From Gammaproteobacteria bacterium (GTDB taxonomy: Bacteria; Pseudomonadota; Gammaproteobacteria; Pseudomonadales; Azotimanducaceae), in the NCBI GenBank assembly GCA_009846005.1, contig VXYL01000025.1, forward strand, positions 1-44,561: DNA of 44,561 bases, given 5' to 3'. The position numbers were made by a program, and so were the translations under genes. Shown piece after piece: positions 26,701 to 34,419 of this stretch; within the stretch, counting starts at the first letter, position 1; the number at the start of each line of letters is the position of its first letter. A model generated the notes under the pieces. It saw only the letters and a program-made list of their open reading frames with translations. It had not been told where the DNA came from and searched no databases.

Positions 26701-26877
26701 GCCGGCGGGAATCCCGCACCAACCGACGACTGGCAAGCCTACAGCTTCGATCTCGACGCCGAGTTCGCGGCCCTGGATCTCTCGGACCTGAAACTGGTGC
26801 TGTTCTTCCCGGATTGGGAGAACGCCAACGGCGCCGTGGCACGCATCGACAACGTGCGCCTGGTGCCAGCGCAATAG
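23764..26877 (+). CDS. multidomain GH16 laminarinase-like lipoprotein
   Basis: A 1037-residue exported lipoprotein (lipobox LIGGC, Cys30). Residues 50-306 are a GH16 beta-jelly-roll glucanase with the catalytic signature GEIDIMEVF (nucleophile Glu172, Asp174, acid/base Glu177), typical of endo-beta-1,3- or mixed-linkage glucanases. Four beta-sandwich modules follow: about 320-520; about 543-715 after a proline-rich linker (PPAPPPPP); and two near-duplicates at about 720-878 and 879-1037, each opening with EGWFLWDCCG-ATF and closing with RIDNVR. They are probably glycan-binding. A strong ribosome site (AAAGGGGG) precedes the ATG. It is first in the glucan locus, with the TonB receptor 20 bases downstream. 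Substrate is likely laminarin, but GH16 also covers agarases and others. Confidence 0.9.
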   Translation: MACIPKKRFGCSPIPTLAMASLASALIGGCSGGNTDSAQGGNQPTTILTPKGWELVWADEFDGSSLDTVHWNIQTGDGSAEGIPGWGNNELQSYQAENVSVSGGNLVITARQDGAADGRAYTSGRINTAGNLDITYGRVEANIHAPAGQGLWSAFWMLPTNSAYGTWAAGGEIDIMEVFSRDPTPFTQAALHYGMAWPLNTFIYAKYEGIDPADGFHVYAVEWDEQELRWFVDGTHYYTVRRSTYWNHYKDASTNAHVSGGDSAPFDRPFHLLLNLAVGGNLPGAPVPGALPGELRVDYVRVYECNLNTATGVGCDGFADYTSPTVTPPLPDDVYRAVYELYVDAVGPLLFPDTEDAVTLDFGVYDAGGALVLSEVDTGGDRGMVIDVSTSGGGNFSIYPASLERQTLFGMGNASDPGSYAGELQFDLYVFGDETDTDSSLQVKIDSGFPDLGFVDLPFSTLTKDEWTTVTVQISDIAHNPGHFGGGPVDLGQVLSLFVLEPTSSAHLQVDNIRLICAHVRPGDCGITPPAPPPPPTGEPQPVYIDAVDPIWDVGINGADSGSGWANYADGTNPANKVQWNEVEADDPARGEILEVTFSGSEAFGVWFIQSSMGIDLSAYAPGVVSFDIKVDDYGANEDGMTMKIDCVFPCTSGDQRIGKVGDGAWETVEIPVAQLLGGGLNLSTVNTGIVVFPTVQSSELTFQLDNVQWLPGDAPGAAGAVVLYDEAVAEGWFLWDCCGGATFGEVADDADHGNVVELAFGATGTVTGFQAIEGVDVSALASGTLEFDFKEVSPPPEGSVWRLKLESSNAATFVEVLLTAADNPAPGADWQHYGFGLSTDLAGLDLSDVKLVMIFPDWANADGAVGRIDNVRFVPAGGPVELYADVLAEGWFLWDCCGAATFAEVTDDEDHGNVIELSFRAGGTVTGLQATAGVDASATAGGTLEFDFKEVSPPPDGSQWHVKLESSGAATAVDILMTAGGNPAPTDDWQAYSFDLDAEFAALDLSDLKLVLFFPDWENANGAVARIDNVRLVPAQ
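25924..26877 (+). repeat. intragenic tandem duplication of the C-terminal module
   Basis: Two adjacent segments of about 475 bases, meeting near 26397, encode modules with most residues identical (for example EGWFLWDCCG, LEFDFKEVSPPP, RIDNVR). DNA similarity is high enough to be obvious by eye, which suggests a fairly recent in-gene duplication. Confidence 0.8.
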
Positions 26878-26897
26878 GGCGTCGGGAAGGAGCGAAC

Positions 26898-29579
26898 ATG
26901 AACGACGCAATCCATCGCACAGCGCACTTCGTCACGCTGGCTTCCCTTGCCGCCGCACTGCCCGCCGCCGGGCAGGAGGCCGAGGAAGAGACCGAAGACC
27001 AACCGGCTGCGTACGTCGAGGAGGTCGTTGTCACCGTGGAGCGGCGCGAGCAGAACCTTCAGGATCTCGGCGTCACCGCGTACAGCTTCGAGGGCGACGA
27101 TCTCAAGATGCAGGGCGTCCAGGACGTGACCGACCTCAGCGAACTGGCACCGGGCCTCGAAATCGGCAACAAGGGCGGCAACGTGGAAGTGTGGATCCGC
27201 GGCGTCGGCTCATCCAACAACACGGAACTGGGCGACCCGGCGGCGGCAACCCATCTGGACGGCGTCTACCTGCCCCGCACCGCGGGCATCGGCTCGGCGT
27301 TCTTCGACATCGGCCGGGTGGAGGTCAACGTGGGACCCCAGGGCACGCTGCGCGGCCGCAACGCAACGGCCGGCTCGGTGAACATCATTCCCTGGCGGCC
27401 GGGAATCGGCCGCCAGGAGCTAGCGGTTGAAGTGGAGACCGGGGACTACGAATCCGAGGTCTACCGGGCAGTCGTCAACCTGCCCCTGTTCGACAATGCG
27501 GCCCTGCGGCTGGCGGGGTATTCGATGGAGCACGACTCCTACTACAACGATGTCGGCCCCTTGGGCCTCGACACCGCAGAAGCCGCAGACAACAACGGCT
27601 ACCGGCTGCAGCTCCTGGTCGACGTGAACGAACGCCTGAGCGTGCTGCTTGCCTACGACAGCGTTCACGAACAGGGTTCCGGCTGGACGGGCACGAACTA
27701 CGCCAATCCCTTGGGCAACGGCGTCGATCCGAGCGAGATCGACGATCCCCGCGACGTGTACGCCCGTGCCTTTACGCCGATCCTCGACACCACCCACCGG
27801 GGATTGAAAGCCGAACTCACCTACGACTTCGACTGGGGAACCCTGGAATACACGGCGAGTCGGCGCGACCTGCTCTACAACTACGATGCGGCCACCCCGC
27901 TGTCGCCGGATTGGCTGGGCGTGGCCGACGAACTGCAGCCCGTGGACGAGGTGTTCGACAACTGGTCCCGATTCCAGTTCATCACCGACAGCGTCTCGGA
28001 CATCCAGGAACTGCGCTTGTTCGGCGACACCGGACCGTGGACCTGGACGGCCGGGCTGTTCGGGTTCGAGGAGGACCAGTACACGTTCCTCGGCTCCGCA
28101 GGCGACCGGGGGCTGTTCTTCCAAGGCAACGAGTTCAACCAGCCGAACACGGATGGGAGTTCGACGTCGATCTACAGCGACGTGACCTACCACTTGACGG
28201 ACCTGACACGACTAACGTTCGGGCTGCGCGTCACGACAGAGGAAAAGTCCCGGGTCGGCGTGAACGCACGCTACGCTTTCGCGCTCGGCGGCCGCGGCTT
28301 CTCCTGTTGCGACGGCGTGCGGCTCGGCACCGAGGGCTTCCGCTTCGCGGCCCGGGACCGCACCATCTTCAACCCGGACCAGGACAACGACGGCACCGTG
28401 TCGGACGAGGAATACCTGGCGTTCTACTTCGACGGCATCGCCCAGTTCGGCGCCCGGGACAACGTCGAGGCCACCTTCGCCAAGGGGACCTACGGCGGCG
28501 GTGCGGCCCAGGAGGACAAGGTGCCCTGCGTCGATACGCTGAACCAGGACGACTTCTACTGTCCCCCCGACGGCCTTTACAGTTTCGTCGCCATCATCAA
28601 TCCGAACACGTCCATCACGCCGCAGTTCGGTGAGATGGAGAACGACTTCGTGGACTGGCGGATGCGCGTCGAACGCGACTTCGACGGTGCGCTCGGCTAC
28701 TTCATGATCTCCACCGGCCACAAGTCCGGAGGCTTCAACGACACCTTCAGCGGCGACACCGGGTTGCCCGTGGCACCGACCTACGAAGAGGAGCAGGTGG
28801 TCGTCTTCGAGGCGGGTTGGAAGAACGACTTCGATCTCGGCGACATCCCGACCCGGTTCAACGCCTCCGGGTTCTACTACGACTACACCGACCAGGTGTT
28901 CACGTCGCTGCTGTCCGTGGAGCAGGCGCTCGACTTCACCGTGGGCGGGGCGACCCTGGTCGACCCGATGGAGACCGGTGCCGGGTCGCTCGTCGTGTCG
29001 TTCAGCTACAACGCCGCCGACTCCAACATCTACGGCATCCAACTCGACGGCGGCTTCCAACTGCCGCACGGGTTCAACTTCAACTGGAAGGCGCTGTGGC
29101 TCGAAGCGAGCATCGCCAAGGCTCAGCCGATCCAGGACTTCCGCTTCCAGGCGGATGTGGCGCCCGAGGAGGCTGTGTTCCGCTCCATAGACGGGCGCCG
29201 GCTGCCGCACACGCCCAGGTTCCAGTGGAACGGCTCGCTCTCCCAGGCCATCGGCACGAAGTGGGGAATCATCGACTACGTGATTTCCATCGGTTGGCGC
29301 GACGATCAGTTCCGCACCATCTTCAACAGCATCGACTTCCTGCAGCCCGACAATCCCAGGCTGCGTCTGAACGACAAGGTCGAGGGCTTCGTCTCGATCG
29401 ACGCGGGCATCGGCTTCTCGCACAACAACGGGCGACTTCGCGTCGAAGGGTTCATGAGCAACGTCACCGGCGACGTGCACGAAGCCGCGCAGATCATCAC
29501 GCAGTTCGACAACACCCGGTTCTTCACCCGGCCACGGCTAGCCGGTGTCCGCGCGAGCTACCGGTTCGGCGACCTGTAA
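26898..29579 (+). CDS. TonB-dependent outer-membrane receptor
   Basis: An 893-residue TonB-dependent receptor. Signal peptide about 1-26 (MNDAIHRTAHFVTLASLAAALPAAGQ), TonB box EEVVVT at 41-46, plug domain to about 165 (DLSELAPGLEI, VWIRGVGSSN, VEVNVGPQGTLRGRNATAGSVNI), then a 22-strand-type barrel ending ASYRFGDL. The ATG at 26898 has GGGAAGGAG immediately upstream; a longer open frame back into the GH16 gene is not coding. By position it should import the oligosaccharides released by the upstream GH16 enzyme. There is no SusD partner, as is usual for gammaproteobacterial loci. A DQDNDGTVSDEEY segment in the barrel (about residues 494-507) resembles a calcium-binding EF-hand-like loop. Confidence 0.93.
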   Translation: MNDAIHRTAHFVTLASLAAALPAAGQEAEEETEDQPAAYVEEVVVTVERREQNLQDLGVTAYSFEGDDLKMQGVQDVTDLSELAPGLEIGNKGGNVEVWIRGVGSSNNTELGDPAAATHLDGVYLPRTAGIGSAFFDIGRVEVNVGPQGTLRGRNATAGSVNIIPWRPGIGRQELAVEVETGDYESEVYRAVVNLPLFDNAALRLAGYSMEHDSYYNDVGPLGLDTAEAADNNGYRLQLLVDVNERLSVLLAYDSVHEQGSGWTGTNYANPLGNGVDPSEIDDPRDVYARAFTPILDTTHRGLKAELTYDFDWGTLEYTASRRDLLYNYDAATPLSPDWLGVADELQPVDEVFDNWSRFQFITDSVSDIQELRLFGDTGPWTWTAGLFGFEEDQYTFLGSAGDRGLFFQGNEFNQPNTDGSSTSIYSDVTYHLTDLTRLTFGLRVTTEEKSRVGVNARYAFALGGRGFSCCDGVRLGTEGFRFAARDRTIFNPDQDNDGTVSDEEYLAFYFDGIAQFGARDNVEATFAKGTYGGGAAQEDKVPCVDTLNQDDFYCPPDGLYSFVAIINPNTSITPQFGEMENDFVDWRMRVERDFDGALGYFMISTGHKSGGFNDTFSGDTGLPVAPTYEEEQVVVFEAGWKNDFDLGDIPTRFNASGFYYDYTDQVFTSLLSVEQALDFTVGGATLVDPMETGAGSLVVSFSYNAADSNIYGIQLDGGFQLPHGFNFNWKALWLEASIAKAQPIQDFRFQADVAPEEAVFRSIDGRRLPHTPRFQWNGSLSQAIGTKWGIIDYVISIGWRDDQFRTIFNSIDFLQPDNPRLRLNDKVEGFVSIDAGIGFSHNNGRLRVEGFMSNVTGDVHEAAQIITQFDNTRFFTRPRLAGVRASYRFGDL

Positions 29580-29594
29580 GGTGCGCTAGTTGCC

Positions 29595-30632
29595 ATGGAA
29601 CACGGGACCGCCACCGGCGGGCGCAGCGGGGCCACCATTCGGGAGGTCGCCCAGCGAGCGGGCGTCTCCATCAAGACGGTCTCGCGGGTCGTCAACAACG
29701 AGCCGAACGTGCGTCCCGAGACCCGCAAGCGCGTTCAGAAGGCGGTGTCGGACCTCGACTACGAACCGTTGCCAGCGGCCCGCGGGCTGGCCGGTCGTCG
29801 GACGTTCTCCATCGGCTTGCTATACGAGAACCCCCACGAATTCAGCTACATCCACAGGCTCCTGGAAGGCGCATACGCCGCCTGCGAGGCGAAAGGCCAC
29901 GCCCTGCTGCTGCGCCCCTGCACTGCCGATCTGACACCCGCAACGGTCCGCCAGTTCGTCCGGCAGACGCGGGTCGACGGCGTGCTGTTAACCGCTCCCA
30001 TCGCGGACCGGTCGGACGTGACCGCGCTGCTGGGCAGTAGCGGCGTTGCCTTCGCGCAGATCTCCCCTCGGGACACGAATCCCGAGTGGACCTCGGTCGG
30101 TCCCGACGACGCGAAAGCGAGCCGTGCGTTGACCGAGCATGTACTGGCACTCGGGCATCGCCGAATCGCCTTCATCAAAGGCGATCCGAAGCACGGCGCG
30201 AGTCACAAGCGCCTCGCCGGACACCTCGGCTGCCTACGCGATCATGGCGTGGCGGCGGATCCGACCCTGATCGTCGAGGGCAACTTCGACTTCGACTCGG
30301 GCCGACGCGGACTTGCCACCCTGTGGGAGCTTGCCGAGCGGCCTACCGCGGTGATCGCCTGCAACGACGATAGCGCCGCGGGTGTCGTAGTCGCCGCCCA
30401 CGAACGGGGAATCGAAATCCCCGAGACGCTGTCCGTTGCCGGCTTCGACGACTCGCCCACCGCCACGCACACGTGGCCAGCGCTCACGACGGTGCGCCAG
30501 CCCATCGCGGCGATCGCCTTCCGCGCCGCCGAACTCCTAATCGCGAACATTGGCGGCGAACCAGCGCGCCAGGAGACGTTCGACTGCGATCTGGTCGCCC
30601 GGTCATCCATGGCAAGAACTGATAGCCGATGA
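29595..30632 (+). CDS. LacI-family transcriptional regulator
   Basis: A 345-residue LacI/GalR repressor. The helix-turn-helix and hinge lie at about 13-60 (TIREVAQRAGVSIKTVSRVVNNEPNVRPETRKRV, split here only by description; LDYEPLPAARGLAG follows), and the periplasmic-binding-protein-like sugar domain fills the rest, with the usual late segments ACNDDSAAGVV and VAGFDDSPTATHTWPALTTVRQP. It is 15 bases after the receptor gene and its stop overlaps the next start. It most likely represses the locus through the operator at 23694-23707 and is released by a glucan-derived sugar. Confidence 0.93.
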   Translation: MEHGTATGGRSGATIREVAQRAGVSIKTVSRVVNNEPNVRPETRKRVQKAVSDLDYEPLPAARGLAGRRTFSIGLLYENPHEFSYIHRLLEGAYAACEAKGHALLLRPCTADLTPATVRQFVRQTRVDGVLLTAPIADRSDVTALLGSSGVAFAQISPRDTNPEWTSVGPDDAKASRALTEHVLALGHRRIAFIKGDPKHGASHKRLAGHLGCLRDHGVAADPTLIVEGNFDFDSGRRGLATLWELAERPTAVIACNDDSAAGVVVAAHERGIEIPETLSVAGFDDSPTATHTWPALTTVRQPIAAIAFRAAELLIANIGGEPARQETFDCDLVARSSMARTDSR

Positions 30633-31927
30633 GGCGCGGGATCATGATCCGGGTGTACCTGACCCTGTGCATAGCCACGTTGTCCGCCGTTACGTCGCAT
30701 GCCGATCCTGTTCCGGTGGACGTTGTGGCCGTCGACGGAGGCTACACGCTGCTGCGCAACGGCCGTCCCTATCTGGTCAAAGGCGCGGGCCTTGGCGACA
30801 TCGATGTCACGACGGTCGCCGCCCGGGGCGGCAACTCCGTCAGGACCTGGGGCATCGAACATGCCCAGACAACGCTCGACGCCGCGCATCGCCACGGTCT
30901 GACGGTGTCACTTGGCCTGCCGGTAGCCGCGGAACGGTTCGGCTTCGACTACGACGACCCCGAGAGCATCGCCGAGCAACGCCAGAACGTCCTCGACGCC
31001 GTCGCGAGCTACAAGGACCATCCGGCGCTCCTGGCCTGGATAATCGGCAACGAACTCGACATGCGCTTCACCAACCCGCGGGTCTACAACGAGGTCAACG
31101 AACTGTCCCGCTTGATCCACGATCTCGATCCGAACCACCCGACAACGACCACGATCTCCGCGATCGAAGAGGACGTGGTCGAATTGGTCCGCGAGCGGGC
31201 ACCCGACCTCGACTTCATCAGCCTGCAGGCCTACGGCGCGCTCGCGCTCATGCCCAAGGCCATCAGGTACCTTCGCGCCGGCCCGTTCATGATCACCGAG
31301 TGGGGGCCGCTCGGACACTGGGAAGTCGGCAAGACGCGCTGGGGCGCGCCCATCGAGCAGGACAGTACGGAGAAAGGCCGCCACTACCTGACGAGCTACA
31401 AGACCTTCATCGAACCGTTCCTCGGTCCGGGGCTCGGATCCTACGTCTTTCTGTGGGGTCAGAAGCAGGAACGGACACATACCTGGTTCAGCCTGTTCAC
31501 CGAGGACGGCGAGTCCACCGCCGCCGTGGATGTCATGCAGTTCGTCTGGACGGGTCGGGCACCGGCGAACCAGGCTCCCGCACTCGAGCCGCTTCGCTTG
31601 GCGCGGCGCCCGGCGACCGACAGCGTGCGCCTGGCAGCGGGAAGGCGCTACACCGCCAAGGTCGAGGCGATGGATCCCGACGGCGACACCCTGGTCTTCC
31701 GGTGGCACGTCAAACCGGAGAGCACGGAAACCGTGGTCGGCGGCGACCCCGAGGCGAGGATCACGGACGTCGACGGCGTGTTCGACGGCGATGCCACCGG
31801 GGCCGAAGTCGAGCTGACCGCTCCGGGGTCGCCTGGCGCATATCGCCTGTATGTCATGGTCTACGACGGCCAGAGCCACGCAGCGCACGCCAACATCCCG
31901 TTTCGGGTGTTCGGCAAAAAGCGGTGA
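30629..31927 (+). CDS. exported clan-A glycoside hydrolase (GH2/GH5-like TIM barrel)
   Basis: A 432-residue protein with a signal peptide (hydrophobic stretch 7-25, cleavage after SHA). A TIM-barrel core (about 35-310) carries the two glutamates expected for clan GH-A: acid/base Glu142 in WIIGNELD and nucleophile Glu224 in MITEWGPLGHW. A beta-sandwich domain of Ig/PKD type (about 325-432; AMDPDGDTLVFRWHV) follows. The exact GH family is not clear; GH2 TIM-only or glucanosyl-transferase-like proteins are near candidates. It probably trims imported glucan oligosaccharide in the periplasm. The ATG at 30629 overlaps the regulator stop (ATGA); an in-frame ATG at 30644 has GAGG at better spacing. 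Its stop overlaps the symporter start. Confidence 0.82.
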   Translation: MRRGIMIRVYLTLCIATLSAVTSHADPVPVDVVAVDGGYTLLRNGRPYLVKGAGLGDIDVTTVAARGGNSVRTWGIEHAQTTLDAAHRHGLTVSLGLPVAAERFGFDYDDPESIAEQRQNVLDAVASYKDHPALLAWIIGNELDMRFTNPRVYNEVNELSRLIHDLDPNHPTTTTISAIEEDVVELVRERAPDLDFISLQAYGALALMPKAIRYLRAGPFMITEWGPLGHWEVGKTRWGAPIEQDSTEKGRHYLTSYKTFIEPFLGPGLGSYVFLWGQKQERTHTWFSLFTEDGESTAAVDVMQFVWTGRAPANQAPALEPLRLARRPATDSVRLAAGRRYTAKVEAMDPDGDTLVFRWHVKPESTETVVGGDPEARITDVDGVFDGDATGAEVELTAPGSPGAYRLYVMVYDGQSHAAHANIPFRVFGKKR

Positions 31928-33378
31928 CTACACCCGACCGGCACGCGGAGACAGCTCCCGAAGACCGCATCCCCTTCCTCAAGATGGGTGCCTACGGTGC
32001 GGGCGGCCTCGCGAACAACCTATTGGCCGCAGGCAGCGGCGGCATGATGATCGCGCTGAACCTGGGCTACGGCATGAACCCGGCCCTGGTGGGACTGCTC
32101 GGTGCCCTGCCCCGCCTGACCGACGCAGTCACCGACCCGGTCATGGGCCACGTCTCGGACCACACGCGGACCCGTTGGGGACGTCGGCGACCGTACATAT
32201 TCCTCGGCGCAATCGCCGCGCCCGTGATGCTCGCGCTGTTGTGGCAGTTGCCGGAGGGACGCAGCGAGTCGTTCTACTTCAACTATTTCCTCATCGGGTC
32301 CTTCGTCTTCTACCTGGCGTACACGGTGTTCGCCACGCCGTGGGTCGCCCTCGGCTACGAACTCACGCCGGACTACAACGAGCGCACCCGGTTGATGGGC
32401 GTTCAGAACTTCATTGCGCAAGCCGCCTGGCTGATCGCACCGTGGTTCCTGTGGTTCATGGAGCGCCCCGCCTTCGGGGACATGCGCGACGGCGCCGCCG
32501 CGCTGGCCATCGTCCTCGCGCTGGGCTGCGCGGGGCTCGGCATCCTACCGGCCATTTTCCTCCGGGAGCGCCATGCCACGACGGACCCCGGCGAAACGGA
32601 AGGCCCTGCCCCGACCTCGGACGCGTTGGCCGTCGGCCTGAAAGCCGTGACCGGGTTCATCGTCGGCTTTGGGAAGACCTTGGGCTCACTTGATTTCCTG
32701 AAGCTGTGCGGCGCGACCTTCCTGGTCTTCAACGGCTTCCAGCTCGTCGCCGCATTCCAGTCGTACGTGATCATCTTCTACGTGTTCGCGGGCGAACAGG
32801 AGGCCGCCGCCCAATGGGTGGGCCTAGTGGGCACCGTGTCGGCGGTAGCGACCTTCGGCGTCATCGCGCTCACGACGTTCCTAGGTACCTGGATCGGCAA
32901 GCGTCACGCGTTCTTCGTCTGCATCGGCATCTCCACGCTGGGCTACGGCCTGAAGTGGTTCTGCTACGACCCGGCCAATCCCTGGCTGCTTCTGCTGCCC
33001 GCCCCGCTCATGGCGTTCGGGCTGGGCAGCCTGTTCACGCTCATGGGTTCGATGGTCGCCGATGTCTGCGACCAGGACGAACTCAAGACCGGCGAGCGCC
33101 GGGAGGGCATGTACGGCGCCATCTTCTGGTGGGTGGTCAAGCTCGGCATGGCGGCCGCACTGGGTGCAGGCGGTTTCCTCCTCAACGCCACCGGCTTCGA
33201 TGTCGACCTGGCCGGAGAACAGACCGAACGCACCCTGTTCCTGATGCGGGTCTTCGACGTCACGGTTCCGCTCGTCGCATCCATCGTCGCCCTGTTGCTG
33301 ATCGCCAGCTACGGCATTACGGAACCCAAGGCGCGGGCAATTCGAACCGCCCTCGAAAAGCGGCGCGGCGTGCGGTGA
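31924..33378 (+). CDS. GPH-family sugar:cation symporter (MFS)
   Basis: A 484-residue, 12-TM glycoside-pentoside-hexuronide:cation symporter-like protein (MelB/XynB type). Diagnostic segments: DAVTDPVMGHVSDHTRTRWGRRRPYIFLGA in loop 2-3, WVALGYELTPDYNERTRLM in TM4-5, and VADVCDQDELKTGERREGMYGAIFWW in the second half. The GTG at 31924 overlaps the hydrolase stop codon (GTGA), showing translational coupling, and is the first in-frame start after that stop region. It should move mono- or disaccharides released in the periplasm into the cell, completing the glucan pathway. Confidence 0.92.
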   Translation: MTTPDRHAETAPEDRIPFLKMGAYGAGGLANNLLAAGSGGMMIALNLGYGMNPALVGLLGALPRLTDAVTDPVMGHVSDHTRTRWGRRRPYIFLGAIAAPVMLALLWQLPEGRSESFYFNYFLIGSFVFYLAYTVFATPWVALGYELTPDYNERTRLMGVQNFIAQAAWLIAPWFLWFMERPAFGDMRDGAAALAIVLALGCAGLGILPAIFLRERHATTDPGETEGPAPTSDALAVGLKAVTGFIVGFGKTLGSLDFLKLCGATFLVFNGFQLVAAFQSYVIIFYVFAGEQEAAAQWVGLVGTVSAVATFGVIALTTFLGTWIGKRHAFFVCIGISTLGYGLKWFCYDPANPWLLLLPAPLMAFGLGSLFTLMGSMVADVCDQDELKTGERREGMYGAIFWWVVKLGMAAALGAGGFLLNATGFDVDLAGEQTERTLFLMRVFDVTVPLVASIVALLLIASYGITEPKARAIRTALEKRRGVR

Positions 33379-33444
33379 TCGAAGAGGGCCCGGCACGCTC
33401 GGCGGTCGGGTTATATTGCCTGCTTTCGACCTCGGGGGACGGCA

Positions 33445-34320
33445 ATGGGACGCCTAGACGGCAAGGTGGCGGTAGTCACCGGTGCCACGAGCGGGATCGG
33501 CGAAGCGACGGTGGACGCATTCTGCGAAGAAGGCGCGCGCGTGGTCTTCTGCGGCCGCAACGCGGAACTTGGCAAAGCGGTCGAGAGCCGCCAACCCGAG
33601 GGTTCGGCGGCGTTCGTCCAAGCGGATGTCCTGCACGAGAGCGAGATCAAGCGCGCAATCGACACCGCAGTGGAAAAGTGGGGCCGCCTGGACGTCCTCT
33701 TCAACAACGCCGGCGGACCGTCATCCCCGCCCGGCCGGCCGCACGCCTTCAACATCGAGGACGTCGACGAGGAGACCTTCAAGTACTCCCAGTGGTACCT
33801 CCTTGGGTCGGCCATGGTCGCCACCAAGCACGCCTCCCCGATCATGCGACGCCAGCACGGCGGATCGATCATCAACAATTCGTCCAAGGGTGCCCACCAG
33901 GCGGAGGTGGCGGCCGATCCTCTTTACTCTGCGGCGAAGGCGGGATTGTCGAACTACACCAAGGCGGCGGCGATGCAGCTTGGACCCATGGGAATTCGGG
34001 TCAACGCCGTGAGCCCCGGCGCCATCGCCACGCCGATCTTCTGGGGCGGCCACACCCACGGCCAGCAGATCACGGCGGAGCACAAGAAGAACCGCCTAGC
34101 GCGGTTCGTGCGCAACGTCAGCGGCGGCATGATGCCCCTCAAGGGTCCGGGCGGCGAAGCCTGGGACATCGCCATGGCCTGCGTCTACCTCGGCAGCGAC
34201 GAGTCGCGCTGGGTAACCGGCATCGACCTCGTCGTCGACGGCGGCATGCTGGCCGTCAAGGGCGACCACGTCGGCACGTCAGACCGGATGCGCGAGATGT
34301 GGAAAACCCGCGACGGATGA
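33445..34320 (+). CDS. short-chain dehydrogenase/reductase (SDR)
   Basis: A 291-residue classical SDR: cofactor loop TGATSGIG (12-19), NNAG (87-90), catalytic Ser146 or Ser147, Tyr161 and Lys165 (YSAAK), and the usual PGAIATP step. Cofactor preference is unclear; Arg38 after the second strand hints at NADP. The substrate is unknown. A TATATT at 33412-33417 suggests its own promoter, and GGGGGA precedes the ATG, so it may be independent of the glucan locus 66 bases upstream. A sugar or steroid/ring-alcohol dehydrogenase role would both fit. The C-terminal extension (VKGDHVGTSDRMREMWKTRDG) is longer than usual. Confidence 0.88.
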   Translation: MGRLDGKVAVVTGATSGIGEATVDAFCEEGARVVFCGRNAELGKAVESRQPEGSAAFVQADVLHESEIKRAIDTAVEKWGRLDVLFNNAGGPSSPPGRPHAFNIEDVDEETFKYSQWYLLGSAMVATKHASPIMRRQHGGSIINNSSKGAHQAEVAADPLYSAAKAGLSNYTKAAAMQLGPMGIRVNAVSPGAIATPIFWGGHTHGQQITAEHKKNRLARFVRNVSGGMMPLKGPGGEAWDIAMACVYLGSDESRWVTGIDLVVDGGMLAVKGDHVGTSDRMREMWKTRDG

Positions 34321-34338
34321 CGCGTCGGCGAAGCCTCG

Positions 34339-34362
34339 TAGGGGACGGGCTTGTCCCGTCCC
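34339..34362. repeat. stem-loop repeat GTAGGGGACGGGCTTGTCCC...
   Basis: GGGACGGG (34342-34349), loop CTTGT with flanking pairs, and CCCGTCCC (34355-34362) form a perfect 8-bp stem preceded by GTAGG. It is the clean form of the repeat seen at 17132, and of the same design as the GTAGGGGCGACC repeat at 7050-7075 (minus strand). It lies between the convergent SDR and GYD genes. Confidence 0.75.
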
Positions 34363-34393
34363 AGCACCGCCGTTCCCACCCGGGCGACCGCAA

Positions 34394-34410
34394 CGCGCCC
34401 GAAGGGCGCG
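34394..34410. terminator. strong hairpin between convergent genes
   Basis: CGCGCCC-GAA-GGGCGCG is a perfect 7-bp GC stem, flanked by GGGCGACC on the left and GCGACCC on the right. It could terminate both the SDR and GYD transcripts; there is no T-tract. Confidence 0.45.
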
Positions 34411-34419
34411 GGAGCGACC

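Noticed and set aside
26445-26897. N-terminal extension of the TonB receptor into the GH16 gene
   Set aside because: The ATG at 26898 has a strong ribosome site and is followed at once by a signal peptide.
28212-29480. Long minus-strand open frame opposite the TonB receptor
   Set aside because: Antisense shadow of a well-supported gene with low-complexity Val/Glu/Arg-rich product.
30550-31923. N-terminal extension of the GPH symporter frame through the regulator and hydrolase genes
   Set aside because: The extension is Arg/Gly-rich shadow sequence; the GTG at 31924 coupled to the upstream stop is the sensible start.
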